DNA of 64,000 nt from Tretioscincus oriximinensis (GCA_022410635.1 JAJVDF010000362.1:759300-823299); one strand, 5' to 3'. Shown: positions 45,735 to 58,170, numbered from the stretch's first letter. The notes: generated from the sequence alone by a model not told the origin. Numbers and translations: made by a program.

Positions 45735-45935
45735 GTGCCTCCCACTAGCCTGCAGCTCTAGCCAACTCAGCTATTCAAAAGAGATGCAAATTCGTAATTT
45801 GCATATCAATTAGATAAATGAGTACCATCATTAACTTGATGGGGAAGATAGAATAAGATGTAAGCCTTCGGGTGAAAATTAACCCTGCAAGCCACTCTGG
45901 AAAAAAGCTGCTGCTNCTTCTTCTTTCCTCATATT
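45735..45935 (+). repeat. SINE body inserted in the CR1 copy, head missing
   Basis: It contains CCTCCCACTAGCCTGCAGCT, then CTAGCCAACTCAGCTATTC, GGGGAAGATAGAATAAGATG and GCAAGCCACTCTGG, ending with a CTT-rich tail. The tRNA-like head is absent. Confidence 0.8.
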
Positions 45936-47654
45936 CCATGTCTATGGAGCTTTTGTAGAAGTCTTTGATGAGGAACTTTGTCAGAAGCCTTCTGAAAATC
46001 TAGATAGATAATATCAACTGGATCCTATTTATCTACATATTTATTAACACTCTCAAAAAATTCTAACATGTTTATAAGACATAATTTACCATTGCAGAAG
46101 TCATGCTGAGTTTCAGCAGTGCATGCTTCTCCATGTGTTAGTAATGTTATCCTTGATTATGGTTTCCAACATTTTACTTGGAACCTATGTCAAACTGATT
46201 GGTGTATAATTTCCAGGGTCACCCCAGGATCCTTTTTTGAATATTGGTGTTACATTTGCTACCCTCCAGTCAACTGGCACAGTACCTGATCTTACGGAAA
46301 GATTAAATAAGTAGAAGTTCAGCAATTTCATATCTGAGTTCTTTAAGAATTCTGAGATGAATGACACCTGGCCCCAAGGATTTATTGGTGTTCTGTTTGT
46401 TAAGAATAGCAAGGACCTCCTTCTTTGTTATATCTGTCCAGTTTAATTCCTTTGCTGTTCTTCCTGAGAAGACTAAATATGTTGCAGGTAAACTGAAACA
46501 AAAAAATAATTTGACTTCTGCAATCTCTGTGTCCTTCTTGATTATCCCTTTCTGTTCATTGCTGTCTAGTGGTCTGACTGCTTTTCTGGTAGTATTCCTA
46601 TTTCTGATCTATTTAAATAAGTTCTTGTTATTTTTCTTTACATTCTTTGCAATCTGCTCCTCAAAGTTCCTGTTGGCATTCCTGATTGTAACCTTACATT
46701 TGTTCTGCCACAGTTTATGCTCTCTTCGGTTCTCCTCACTAGGATAGGCCTTCCACATTTTAAGAGTTTCTCTTACTTCTAATGACTTCCTGTACTGTAT
46801 TGGTAAGCCATACAGGTGTTCTCTTGAACTTGGTAGAATCCTTTCTTCTTTTAGGAAGGCCTTGGATTTGAGCCTCCAATATGATATTTGTAAACCGTTT
46901 CCATGCACTTCTAAGGGATTGAACTCTTCTCACTTTCCCTTTTAATTTTCTTTTTACCATTTTCCTCATTTNGGGAAAATGTGCTTTGTGAAAGTTTAAA
47001 GTTTCTGTGTTAGAACTGCGTAACAATTTTCTAGCCATGTTCAAGTTTGAAGGTTATTGTGTTATGGTCACTGTTTCCTATAGGATCTGTTACAGTAACA
47101 TCTTGTATCAGATCCTATTTATTACATAGGAGATTCCCTCGCCCACGGTTGGTTTTATAACCATCTGCTCTAGGAATTTTGTCTCTTTTTCATGAGTTGA
47201 GCAAGAGTTCACCTCGTTTATGTGGGGATAGAAGAAGTCTCCCATTATGAGTACCCTCTTTTTGAAAGCTTCAATGAGCTCATGTTCCAAATGAGTATGA
47301 CCTTCAGGTGCTTGGTTTGGGGGCTTGTAGCATACTCCCAATATTAGACTTGTTTTCTGACCTGATGGTTATCCATAGCACTTCCGTGGATGGGTCTGTT
47401 TTACCTAGATATTCCAGTTCATAGATTCAGTCTCTTCTTTAATGTACAAGGCTACACCACCTCCATTTTTGCCCTTTCCTATAATTTCTGTATAGCTGGT
47501 AACCTGCGATAACTATATCCTACTGGTTTTCTTCAGTCCACCGGGTTTCAGTTATGTCAGTAATGTCAATATTGTTGTCCTTCACTAAGCATTCTAACTC
47601 CTCTATTTTTGCTTGGAGGCTTCTGACATTTGCATACAGACATTTATATGCACC

Positions 47655-48190
47655 TCTCTGGTGCTAGTTCGGCCAAGTCTGTCAGAAACCACAGATTGCT
47701 CATTACAGCTTTCTACCTGGATACTACAGTCTAGATCCCCTTCTAATATAATATTAATGTGCATAATTCTGTCCCTCAGTAATTGCATTTACATTTGCAC
47801 TTTCTCGAACCAGATGCTGTCCAGCTCCTGTCAGCTTTCACCCAGGTACCAGTTTAAAAGCTATTCTGCAACCTTTTTAACTAAAATTGTTTTGTTCCAA
47901 AACACATACTGTTAGTACAGTACCAGGAATATAACAGTTCTGTGCAATAGAACTGTTACTATAATTCNTTTATGGCATTTACATGCTGCTTTGGGGTGGT
48001 GGTGGTGAAGTGTTAATAACAATGCATTTTATTTTCTTCCCTTCTAGTTTATCCTCACTGGTGAGGTCATGGCTCAAATGCATTCAAATATTTGTGAGAA
48101 TTGAAATCAGCAGTTTTGAAGTTTTTGCCAAAAGACAGACTTTTTTGTGTCTTTTAATCTGTTATGCTTTCAGATTTAAAGTGTGATAAA
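47655..48190. other. intron between CR1 and inverted arms
   Basis: No exon or further element was recognised. The 5' limit of the CR1 copy is uncertain by some tens of bases. Confidence 0.4.
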
Positions 48191-48195
48191 TTTGG

Positions 48196-48326
48196 TTTTA
48201 TGCATTTGGGAATACCTACAAGTGTTCTCCCCATAAGTTCAAAATCTGTATTATATTGAAAATCTTACCCTTAATAATTGTGATTCTTGCAATAGTTCCT
48301 GTGGGCTCTGGGATTGCTCAGAATGC
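48196..48326. repeat. 131-bp inverted arm, left
   Basis: It starts TTTTATGCATTTGGGAATAC and ends GGATTGCTCAGAATGC. It is an exact inverted copy of 49044-49174, apart from one N there. Confidence 0.93.
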
Positions 48327-49043
48327 CTTTCTGCACATTCCTGAGGGAACAGTTCGGTGCAGATCACTTGAATGTGTCATCTGCACTGCAGTCCAATGCA
48401 ACTGCCACCCAAGCATCTGAACTGCTCCTGACACTTCCTGCTGTAGTCAGCAGGTAAAAGATGTCCACACAATGCCCTGCACCTTGGAGACTGCACCAGA
48501 GTGGTAGTGAAAGGGACACTTCCTGAGATTGCATCCAGACAGCTTGCCCTACCCTTATGCAGTATATGTGTTTGGCCCATCCAGTTCTCGCCACGTTTGA
48601 GTTAGCAAACCATGTCCACCCTATGCATGGATGGGGCGCACTAGGTCCAAACTTGCTTGCACTGTTCCCACCCTTTTGGAGTTGTTCCCAGTGCCTCTTG
48701 TTTGCTAATGGGCTAATTGTAAACAGTCTGTTCCCTCCAATTCTGGTACCATTTTGCAGTCCAAGAGATAAAAGGATTTTAGTGATCAAAGGTATAGCTA
48801 CAAGTTGTTGCCTAGAAACTACCTCTAGATTTGATACTTCTAAAAGTAATTGGGAACATCTAAAAACAATAGGTGAAACAGTGAATGAGACAAGATGCTG
48901 ACTAGACAGGGTGTTGCCTGATGTACCAGGGTTCTTCTTAGGTTCTGTTTTTGTGCATTGGGTGGCTGTGGTTTGTGCTTCAGGCAGTGTGCTCTAAAAT
49001 GGCAACAGCAGAGGCTTTGGCGTAGGCTCTGGGATTGGTCAGA
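48327..49043. other. 717-bp spacer between inverted arms
   Basis: Unique-looking sequence. A short LINE-type tail lies at about 48895-48948 (GATGCTGACTAGACAGGG, then GGTTCTTCTTAGGTTCT). No gene was recognised. Open frames on both strands lack known motifs. Confidence 0.6.
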
Positions 49044-49066
49044 GCATTCTGAGCAATCCCAGAGCC
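49025..49066. repeat. short hairpin at the inner edge of the right arm
   Basis: GGCTCTGGGATTG at 49025-49037 pairs perfectly with CAATCCCAGAGCC at 49054-49066. The 13-base string is a third copy of the inner part of the left arm (48304-48316). Confidence 0.85.
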
Positions 49067-49174
49067 CACAGGAACTATTGCAAGAATCACAATTATTAAG
49101 GGTAAGATTTTCANTATAATACAGATTTTGAACTTATGGGGAGAACACTTGTAGGTATTCCCAAATGCATAAAA
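49044..49174. repeat. 131-bp inverted arm, right
   Basis: Reverse complement of 48196-48326 with no visible mismatch, one position being N. The outer flanks do not show a target duplication. Confidence 0.93.
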
Positions 49175-49179
49175 ACAGT

Positions 49180-52100
49180 ACTTCTCTCAACTTGGATTGA
49201 TAAATTAGCCAGTGATGAACCATGACTCTGAAGTGGAGACTAAGGGAGGGGTTAAAACTTCAGTTCAAAACCTTGTTTTCATCTTTTCAAGGATATATTC
49301 AAGTTCATCATGTTTTGATAATTTGGTATCTGAAGTGTGTCATTCAGTGACTTGAAAATTGCTGGGAATTTGACGAGTTTAATTCAGTAGCAGACTGCAG
49401 TAAAGAAAGAGCAATATTTGTCTATTACTGAAGGAGATTTTTTTTAGTTTTTATTTGTATGCATGAACTGGCATACATTTAAAGCTTGGGCTCCTGAGAA
49501 ACTACTTACTGTTTCACATCTAAGATTTAGATAGCAAAAATAAAATACTTTTGGTTGTTACATGGTAATTTTTGATACTTTTTAGTGAAAGCTGTCTGCA
49601 TATTTGGAGTGTTCTAATAGGTGCAGTTACTTTAGTTTAGGTCTATTACTAATTTGAAACTAACCAATGGTTTAAAATCAATGNGGCATCTGTAAAAATG
49701 AGGCTAATTCCAAGCAGTCCTGCTTTTTGCAATTATGGAAAGGTTACTTTATACATTCTGATATTTTCCTCTTTGTGTGTTTATTTAATGTATGTATTGT
49801 ACTGGCATTGCTGCTACCAATTAGTAGGAGTGTTTCATCTTTTTTGTGTCATTTTCTCATCAACATTACCATCTTCTTGTTTAGATGACATACATTAATG
49901 TGCTTTATGATTCAGTTACTTGTCTGTTTCAATTCTGAAGTTCCATAAGCTCACTATGGAACTTATTAACCTGCTCTTCTAGCCTTTATTTTTAAACTTT
50001 CCTCAATTTGTCTTCAATCCTGAAGAATGAGTTGAATCTCCCCCTCCCCCTAGGAATAAGCTGCATTCTTTGAAACTGGAGACGATTAAGGTTTAAAGTA
50101 AAGGTGAAAGCCTTGGCGGATTTCTTCATTAGTGACATTACATTGTTGCAATAGTTTTCTACTTTATATAGTGCTTTTCATATACTGTTCATAAATTTTA
50201 CAACGTTCTCTGTAAGGAGTTCTACCTGTGAGCAAACATCTTGCTCGTGGCTTATCATTTTCTGTCTCTCCTTCGCAGCTATTACACCTACTGGCCACTA
50301 TGTTCCTTTGGAAAGGAAATGGTTCTTTAAAAGGTGATTTTAATTTGTTCTTTTTGTTGAATAATGACATTTTTATAATTTATAAAAATAATGGCATCGT
50401 TTTAGTTTACCCTTTATTCTGTAGCCTTTAAAAAATAAGTCTAAAAATGAATTAGCTGAATGAACTTTTCATAATGGAAATGTCACATTGGTGGGTTAGG
50501 AGGAGTGAAGGAAAGGATTTGGGCTTTTACAGAATAGGAATCATCAGTGGAACATATAATGAAATTATAATCAAGGTAGATAGGTGAAGAGCTTTAGAAA
50601 GATCATGGTATAGAAAAAAAACTCTTAAGGAGTATAAAGACCTGATGGTCTTAAAGGGTAATAGTGCANCTAAGCCTAAATTACTTCATTGAAAAGATAG
50701 GAAGCTGAAGTAAGTAATAGGATGGGGCCAGTGACCCAGATTACATTTTCAGAATTGGGGGTGTGGCTTAAATATGTTGGCATATGATTGCATNCAGGGA
50801 TTCATTCAAAGTATAATTACTTTCTGCTATTATGTTGAAAACTGCAACACTGGTTCTTATCTTCCTCATTCTGCAGAAGATGGTTTGCTGGATTACTGAA
50901 TAGATGATAAATATCCATCACACTTGCTCAGTCTCAGATTTGCGTTGATGGGTCTTTTCTCTTGATTTCCGTTGAGAAACATTAAACTACAATTCCTTTG
51001 TGATAGCCACACATTTTTGTCTTTGCTCTCTTTTTGAAAAGATCCTCTACAAAGTTGCAAATGTGTGATTAAACGGTGTGTATAGATATGAATGCTTAAC
51101 TATTTTTTCCTGTAATTATACTTCCAGGTGTGCTTGTGTTGCAATTTCCTTTTTTGATTTAGAAACGTTTTCAGATAGATAAGAAGTTGGTAAGGTAATA
51201 AAAGAAATCTTTTTTTTTTTTACGTGCTTATGAAAAACCTGTCCTAAAGCAGATTTTACTGAATAGCTGAATGGCTTTATTAGTAAGTATTTAAGAAGCA
51301 TGCATGCAGTCTTATGGGTAGCCTCGTTCATCTTTTACTTAGGAGGAGATGGTCCCTGTGGTGCAGCACAAATGCAGTGATTAGCTTCCTGGAAGTCTTT
51401 TAATTTTTATCTTCTTCACTCTTTTTGCTTCTTCCCCCAAGTAACATGGTTACACCTCATAAATCTATGTAGCATAAATCTGTTACAATCAGTTGTTTTT
51501 CGAAATGAAGTAGGAACCTGAATAATTAAAAGCGTGATCAAAATACAGAATTCTTTCTACTGAATGTTACATTTTAACCTAGCAAACCAGGACATCAGAA
51601 CAGACAAATTTCCTGAGTGGTGGGGAAAATGACAAACCATTAGTTTCACACTTTATGGGAACAGAAAAGGAGGAGGTCAAAAAATGGTCATCACTATAGG
51701 AACGGCTTCTCAAACTGCTTGATACAAGTGCACTTAACAATTATGAAATTATGTTCTTTGCTTATTAATGGCAGCTCTGGTGGCGCATAATGACAACAGA
51801 ATGATCAACTGGTGTTATTATAAAGGGGCTCATTAGAAGGCCTCAGTGGAAAAATGCACCATTAACCTTCTAAAGGTCAGCAAATGTACTGTATTCATTC
51901 AGTTTCATGGGGAAAATGACCCCATGTTATTCATAAAAGTTTAAAACCTGAGGGCCTGAGTTATATTTAATTGGTCATCATGGTAACTGCACAGAAAAAG
52001 ATAAACAGTTTTCATATTATTTCTTAGAAGGATTAAAATAACAGAATAACACTTGATGATGACGATGATGATGACGATGGATGATTAGATGAAGAACACC

Positions 52101-52855
52101 TGTTTCTATTGTACAATCAGTATTGGTATCTACGAAAAGCTCATGCTACCTACCTTTCTCCTATTAATCTCCAGGTATTACAACCTCACTTGTTAGACCT
52201 TCCATTAAACTTGGATATTCCAAAATAATTTTTTGTCTGCATGGGATGGAACCTTTATTACAGATGACTGGTAGCCTGTTTTACCACTGCACTAGTAATA
52301 CCCCTGGGTCCTGATTCAGAATTTGGATCATGTTTAAAACAACTGGAGAGTGAGAAGGTTAAATATTTGAAACTTACAAGTCTGTGTACAATACTCACTG
52401 AGATTTTCTATGTCACTTTAGAGCAAAATTAGAAGCCATGAATTGTTGTCTGATTGTGATGAACACAGCTGTAAAAATCTTGTAATGGTTATGCTGTTTC
52501 TTTAGCAACATAAAAGCCATCATTTGTTTTTGTTTTTTTAAAATCTTGGATTTCTCATGTTGCAAGTATTTCTGTTAATCATTTTTATCATTGATAATAA
52601 TCAATGGAACTTTTGCATTTAATATTGGAGTATATAATAACAGCCACGACAAAAGCTTTAAAGAATACAGAACTGAATTTCAATAGCTCATTCTTCTTGC
52701 TGAAATGTCATTCTGTTCTCCCTTAAAAATTTCAAAAGCAATGGGGTAGTTTGTCCTTGGATATCATGGACATATTTTGGGTGACATAATAGCAGAAGCA
52801 GTTCAGATTGTTATATTCTTAAAAGAAAGCTTAAGATAGTTTCCTATGTGCAGGG
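49180..52855. other. intron with one trinucleotide tract
   Basis: A GATGATGACGATGATGATG tract lies at 52055-52085. The rest is AT-rich intronic sequence with no exon or clear transposon. Confidence 0.45.
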
Positions 52856-52859
52856 ATAG

Positions 52860-53012
52860 GTAAAACAACCTGCATGACAGACAGGTTTCATTTTGCAGGN
52901 AGTCAAGAACAAGCAAAAGCTTTATTTTCTATTTGCTAATGTAGGCCACCGTGAGAACCAATGGGATGGGATGAGGTCTGTTCCAGCATGGGTCCTCTTA
53001 TGTCCATATATT
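52860..53012 (+). repeat. LINE 3' tail, decayed
   Basis: GTAGGCCACCGTGAGAACCA followed by TTCCAGCATGGGTCCTCTTA matches the CR1-like tail with many changes. Confidence 0.5.
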
Positions 53013-53014
53013 TT

Positions 53015-54700
53015 AAGCTCTATTATGTTCAGTTTACATTTTGTAAGGATTCATTACAATATCTATTTCATTCTATCTTGTGGCATTTTTTTTTCAAACT
53101 AACATTGTAAAATAAAATATATTTTTTATTTTATCCAGAGGTCCCAGGTGAACTGCAACAATGAGGAACATCTCTTATTATGTTCCGGTACTTCCCTTTA
53201 AAGGCTTATTTAATGGTATTTTTCACACAGTCTTTTAGTATTGGTGGAACAGATCCAAGGAATATTCTCTCCACATGCCATTTCATGCCTGGAATTACAT
53301 GTGGACAACAGGTGCTTTAGGTGTCTTCCTAAAACAGAATAAGGCTAAGTGTGGGAAGAACCTATATTGTGGCCAAAATCATTTTCTTGAAAGCCTAAAA
53401 ATACTAATGATAAAAAATAAACATTTTGGTTCTGTAGGGAGATCTTAGTTACCTGCGGAGTTTCATTGTGAGAAAACGTGAGCTTTTTAAAAAATGAACT
53501 AATAAATCTGTCAGGTGCACCAAGTAAATTTCTTCATGTCTTACAGAATGAATATGAAGGGGAAAGTAAGGTAATTGGTCCTTAAGGAGCCATTTGTCTG
53601 GGTGGAATATGTCCTTGAATTGAATGAGAAAACAAACCTGCCTTATGTAGAGGCATATTGATTGGAATTATAGATTCTTTTTTAAAAAAAATTAAAAACC
53701 CTAATACCAGTATTTCAATTTGCAAATTTTAATATGTTAATTTTCTTTTCAACGTGAAATGCTTTTTATATGTAACTTTGATATGCCAAAATAAGTAGCT
53801 TTATTATTGCTTTTTATTTTTCTGTAAACTATTTCACAAGAAGTGATATAAAAATGTTGACAACAACAATAAACAATAATTTAGTACAGAATGGAGGATT
53901 TAATGCTAAAACACCAGAGAAAGGGTGTCATAAATTTTCCAAAGTGTTCAAGAAATGCCTTCATTTTATATATAACCATTTTAAAATGCATTGATTTTGC
54001 TTCTTCCCTATAGGTTAGTAAAATACATGTGTAGCTAATGTGTCATATTTGATGTCTGAAAAATATCTTCTGATCTTGGACAAAAACGTATGTTGGATAA
54101 CTTAGTAGTTCAGCAGCAATTCATCAAATGGTTTGATAAAGGATTTTCACTTTTCCTAGTTGACATTTAGCAATACTTTTGTATCAGCATTTTTTGCTCA
54201 ACACCTACAAATCGCACAATAAAAAAATCAGCTATAAAAACCTACTTTAAGTGGAAATGAGGAGAATTTCAGTCCCGTTGTAGATGTTATGGTATATATT
54301 AAAACTTAACTTGGAAAGNGACATAAAATTAAGATATTGTTTGGTTGAAAGGTCAAACCCATGTTTCTTGTTTCATTTATCAGTCAGGAAGACTGTGGAC
54401 TGAAGAAATTGTAGGATTCAGTTACAAGGGAGAAAATAGATCAATAGACCAAACAGATCTGTAAAGAAAGTTTCTCATTTTTTAAAAAAACATCAATCTT
54501 ATTCTCACTAGTTTGAGCATTTCTTCTTTTCATCTGATTCTGTACCCCTTATTTGCTAGTAATTCTCATTTTCTTCCCTTAATCACAATAGACTTACTTT
54601 GCAGTATAAACACGGCTCTGAAGATAGATTACAGTAAAAGCAAACTTAATAAGAAACCATTCAAAATAAAAACAGCATTAAAAAGAAGATGGAAATGGTC
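53015..54700. other. intron, no element recognised
   Basis: Strongly AT-rich with no exon or repeat identified. Confidence 0.45.
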
Positions 54701-54764
54701 AAAATCAGCGTGATCCAACCTTTTTGTACCTGAGGGCCGATCGAACATCATTGCAGGAGTTAGA

Positions 54765-55105
54765 GGGCCAGAGTGACATCACTACCTGTCCCACCCCAGA
54801 AGTAATATCACTTCCTGGCAGGGCAGGAAGTGACATCACTTCCTGCCCTGCCCCAGAAGTGATGTTACTTCTGGGGCGGAGCAGGAAGTGATGTCACTCT
54901 GGCCCTTGCACTCCTGATGTCACTTTCTGCCCCGCCCAGGGAGTGACACCACTTCTGGGGTGGGACAAGAAGTGATGTCACTTCCGTGGCAGGACAGGAA
55001 GTTATGTCGCTTTGAGTGTCATTCCCGGAAGCAGATTCCGGAAGTGACATCATTTGTGGTGCCACTTTCGTCCGGGTCACCATTTCCAGAAATGACATCA
55101 CAAAT
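54765..55105. repeat. array of GGAAGTGAYRTCACTTCC-like palindromes
   Basis: At least ten variants of AAGTGACATCACTT-type sequence occur in about 340 bases. The best, near 54823-54848, is GGCAGGAAGTGA, a CA centre and TCACTTCCTGCC, a perfect 12-base dyad. The units are separated by GC-rich GCCCTGCCCC or GGGGTGGG-type spacers. Confidence 0.8.
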
Positions 55106-55552
55106 GTTTTTACTTTCCACCCCAGTATATTTCCTGTGTGATTTCTGATAAAATGTATAAAATTCTAATGCAGCTCCCAAACCCGTGAATACAAAACACG
55201 TAAAATGTGAAAGTCAAAAATGTATATAATATTCTGAATGCAAAAATATGGTAAACAATAAACAGTAAAGTGCTGTTCAGTCCCTGTTCACGTAACAGAG
55301 TTTTTTCTTCTTTTTTATAAGCACCTCAAAACTTTAGAAAAAATGGCTTTTTTCTCACTTTTGCATTTGCAAATGCATTTATCACTTCCTCAAAATCAAG
55401 ACTGTCAGTGATATCTGATTCCATGGTGACCACCCCAAGATTAGCCAGTCATTCTTAAATCTGTGAAGGTCTTATATAGTTCTTANATTGTAGAAGCAGC
55501 ACTGAAAAGCAGGCAGAAATGAAACTGAGAACCATTCTGCTGTTAGAAAAAC

Positions 55553-55642
55553 TAGAACTCAACCCACATTAGAACTGATTTTTTAAAAATATAAAAGAAA
55601 TATGCTCAGCAGAAACCATTTTAAAAATGCAGAATTCAAGCC
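55553..55642. repeat. internal direct repeat of the hAT-like element, copy 1
   Basis: GAACTCAACCCACATTAGAA continues to GCTCAGCAGAAACCATTT and AATGCAGA. It matches 55902-55988 (GAACTCAACCCACATTAACA onward), a spacing of about 349 bases. Confidence 0.8.
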
Positions 55643-55689
55643 AGATTAAATGGGGAAAATATGAAGCAAGGAGGTAAGGAAGGCCCAAA

Positions 55690-55803
55690 GGGGAGGTAGA
55701 GAGAGGAAGAAAAAAAGAAGGAAAGAAAGAAGAAAAATGAAAAGGAGGATAGAAATAAAGAAGGAAAGAGAAAGAACAGAAAGAAAAAAAGGGAAGAAGG
55801 AAC
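55690..55803. repeat. purine tract complementary to 55995-56070
   Basis: A GA-rich run (for example GGATAGAAATAAAGAAGGAA). Its reverse complement appears at about 55995-56070 (TTCCTTCTTTATTTCTATCC), so the two can form a long hairpin within the element. Confidence 0.8.
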
Positions 55804-55901
55804 AGCCACAGAAATTAAAAACCACATTAGGAGCAACATAAACAGAAACTAGGCTAATAATTTTGTTATTCACACTCTAAACACACCACAAATGAAATCT
55901 A

Positions 55902-55988
55902 GAACTCAACCCACATTAACAGTGATTTTTTTATACGTATATAAAAGACAAATGCTCAGCAGAAACCATTTTTAAAATGCAGATTTCT
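55902..55988. repeat. internal direct repeat of the hAT-like element, copy 2
   Basis: Same orientation as 55553-55642. It adjoins the pyrimidine tract, so each repeat copy is followed by one half of the purine/pyrimidine inverted repeat. Confidence 0.8.
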
Positions 55989-56139
55989 ATGGCTTTCTTT
56001 TTTTTCTGTCCTTTCTCTTTCTCTTTCCTTCTTTATTTCTATCCTCCTTTTCCTTTTTTCTCCTTCCCCTTTGTGGGCCACAAAAATGGCTTGGCGGACC
56101 ACATGCGATCAGCGGGCTGCGGATTGGACCACGCTGGTC

Positions 56140-58170
56140 TAGATAATCAAATCCAAGGGGAGCATCTTACAAATATTCTGCCTTGCACTAAAGGGCAGAC
56201 TATTCCATAAACTTGGGGGCTACCACTGAGAAGCCACTTTCTCAGGCTACTCCTCTAAGTGCTTAAAGTAGCAATAAAGCTAAAATACTAGCTTATGGTA
56301 ACTGTTCTTCTGAACTATAGTTATTCCCTATCATTTATTATAGGCCTGTGGTAATTTGTACATATATGTTATAGGTGTCCAAAGTCTGCTTTTTAAGTGA
56401 GAACCCAAATACAAAGTTTCCATTCTCAATGTTCCAAGTACCATTGAAGTCTATTAAAAGTAAAAGTCTGCTGATGGGAATTATAAATCATTTAAAACGT
56501 TAGCATTTAAAATGTGTGGTTTTTTTATAAGAACAATATCAAAATGCATCTTCGTATCTTATATCTTGTAAACAGCTTTGTGAGATACAAAGATAAAGTT
56601 GGTTGTGTTCAAGTGTCATAGTAAACCATGATTATTATAATGGAAGAAGCTAAAGTGAGCATTTGCTGGCTCTTTCCTTGTATACCTGGTGAACATAGTT
56701 TTTCTGTGCCATCTGACCTCGTAACAGCCGTTAGTGTTTCATAATCCATCACTTGGAGTAGGTTCATTATCTGCTAATCATTGTAACTATTAACTACAAT
56801 TTGTCATTCCAGATTATGCAATAAATCACACTTAAAGAAGCAGATTCTAAAGTGATCTTAGCAATACATGTGATGGCAAGAGTAATATTTCCAACTTAAA
56901 AGATTATTGCCACTTACACANAACTGCTTGGCCATCGGTTGCTTTGATCTAAGTCAGCGTAGTTTCTGCTTTTACGTATTGTGACTTCCGTTTGTTTAAT
57001 GCTAACCTGCATTTTTTCAGAACTGTGACTTGGCTTCACACTCCCATTGGACAATCCCTGCTAGATACCCTTTCATTACATTGCTAATGTGCATTGAGTA
57101 ACTAAAAATGCAGGTTTCAATCAGACAGACTGTTCTAGACCAATTGCTGCACAATCCTAAAAGCCCAGGAATGAAGGCCCTGGCTTCTAAACCTACAAGA
57201 CCCCATTTCAGTGTCACAACATTGAAATGTGTCCCCTTTTCCATGACATGGTAGAACAGCTTATTATTTTATTGACGTTTGCCTGTGTCCTGATTTAAAC
57301 TGGATTGGGAACCTACTAGAGAGGTCAGGCCTCCTTAATTCACACCAGCATGTGGTGGTCTAAATGTCACTCAGGACCCAAAACTGAGAGAAGTGAGAAA
57401 CCAACTTTCATTTCTGTTGTATCATTAACTAAAACATACTGCAATAAATCCTGTAAACATCTGTTTCAGGTAGGTAACAGTAACTTGTATAATATGGTGG
57501 AACTAAACTATGCTGTTACAGAAAGTGAGACTAAGAACAGCCTGATTACTTTTAGATGGTATGCTAAACTTTTATGAACATCTCTTAAAAATTAAGAGAT
57601 GAACTGTTGATGAACTATTACTATCCTCAGGATCCCAGCAGTGGCCTCTCCCTCCCAATAGAAGATTTCAGAAACATCTGATGTCAAGGAACAGAGGTCA
57701 AGCTGCAACAGGCTCCATGTTGTTGGAGGTTTTTTTAACCTGTTGAACTGATTGAAATCCATCCTTAGACCTTAGATTAAAAGGGATGATAACAAAATAT
57801 AATTAAGGAGATAATCAAACAGAAAGCTATTTTCCTGATCCTAAAAATGTGGCCTATTAGCAGCACCTACAATTGCTAGAGTTCAAACTACAGTGAAGGA
57901 AATCCTCCCCCCACTCCTCCTGGAAATTTACATATATGTGTAATTTTAATATTATCCAGATAGTTTGCTTTCATGAATTTTTGGTTCTTGTTATTTTCCT
58001 TTTTGAAAATTGTATTAAAAATGTCGCTTGTTCTAGGGCAGCTTTCAAGGTTAATTTTTGACCAAACGCTTACATCTATTCTATCTTTTCCATCAGGTTA
58101 ATGATGGTACCCATTTGTCTAATTGAAATATAAGTTGCAAATCTGCTTTTATTTGAATAGCTGACTTAGC
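56140..58170. other. intron, no element recognised
   Basis: AT-rich, with no exon or named repeat. Confidence 0.45.

Larger units (their letters stand above)
44430..47650 (-). mobile_element. old near-full-length CR1-like LINE, antisense, interrupted
   Basis: Read on the minus strand from 47650. The 5' part includes the reverse of CCACCGGGTTTCAGTTATG and the endonuclease piece GVCYKPPNQAPEGHTHL with LIMGDFFYPHI (near 47341-47220). Next come WLTNTVQEVIRSKRN (near 46800) and FKKGSWGDPGNYTPISLT (46412-46185), the start of the reverse transcriptase. Then a jump at the SINE at 45735-45935 removes the region expected to hold the FADD active site. The frame resumes with LQCDLLKLGEWASKWQMHF and KDLGVLVDSSMK (45726-45394). 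The 3' end from 44785 to 44430 carries the CR1-like C-terminus and tail. It is broken by frameshifts, a candidate LTR at 44785-45275 and the SINE. Confidence 0.85.
54706..56136. mobile_element. non-autonomous hAT-like DNA transposon, about 1.43 kb
   Basis: The left end CAGCGTGATCCAACC and the reverse complement of the right end, CAGCGTGGTCCAATCC, match closely. The flanks GTCAAAAT (54698-54705) and GTCTAGAT (56137-56144) agree at six of eight bases, consistent with the 8-bp target duplication made by hAT transposases. It encodes no transposase. It contains a GC-rich array of GGAAGTGAYRTCAC motifs (54765-55100), an internal direct repeat (55553-55642 and 55902-55988), and complementary purine and pyrimidine tracts. 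Confidence 0.82.

Noticed and set aside
48364..48901. Open frames of 114-141 codons in the spacer between the inverted arms
   Set aside because: They lie on both strands, overlap, and have no recognisable motif, so they are not taken as a transposase or gene.
54765..55105. Regularly spaced palindromes as a CRISPR-like array
   Set aside because: The units vary, the spacers are repeated rather than unique, the host is a vertebrate, and the array lies inside a hAT-like transposon.
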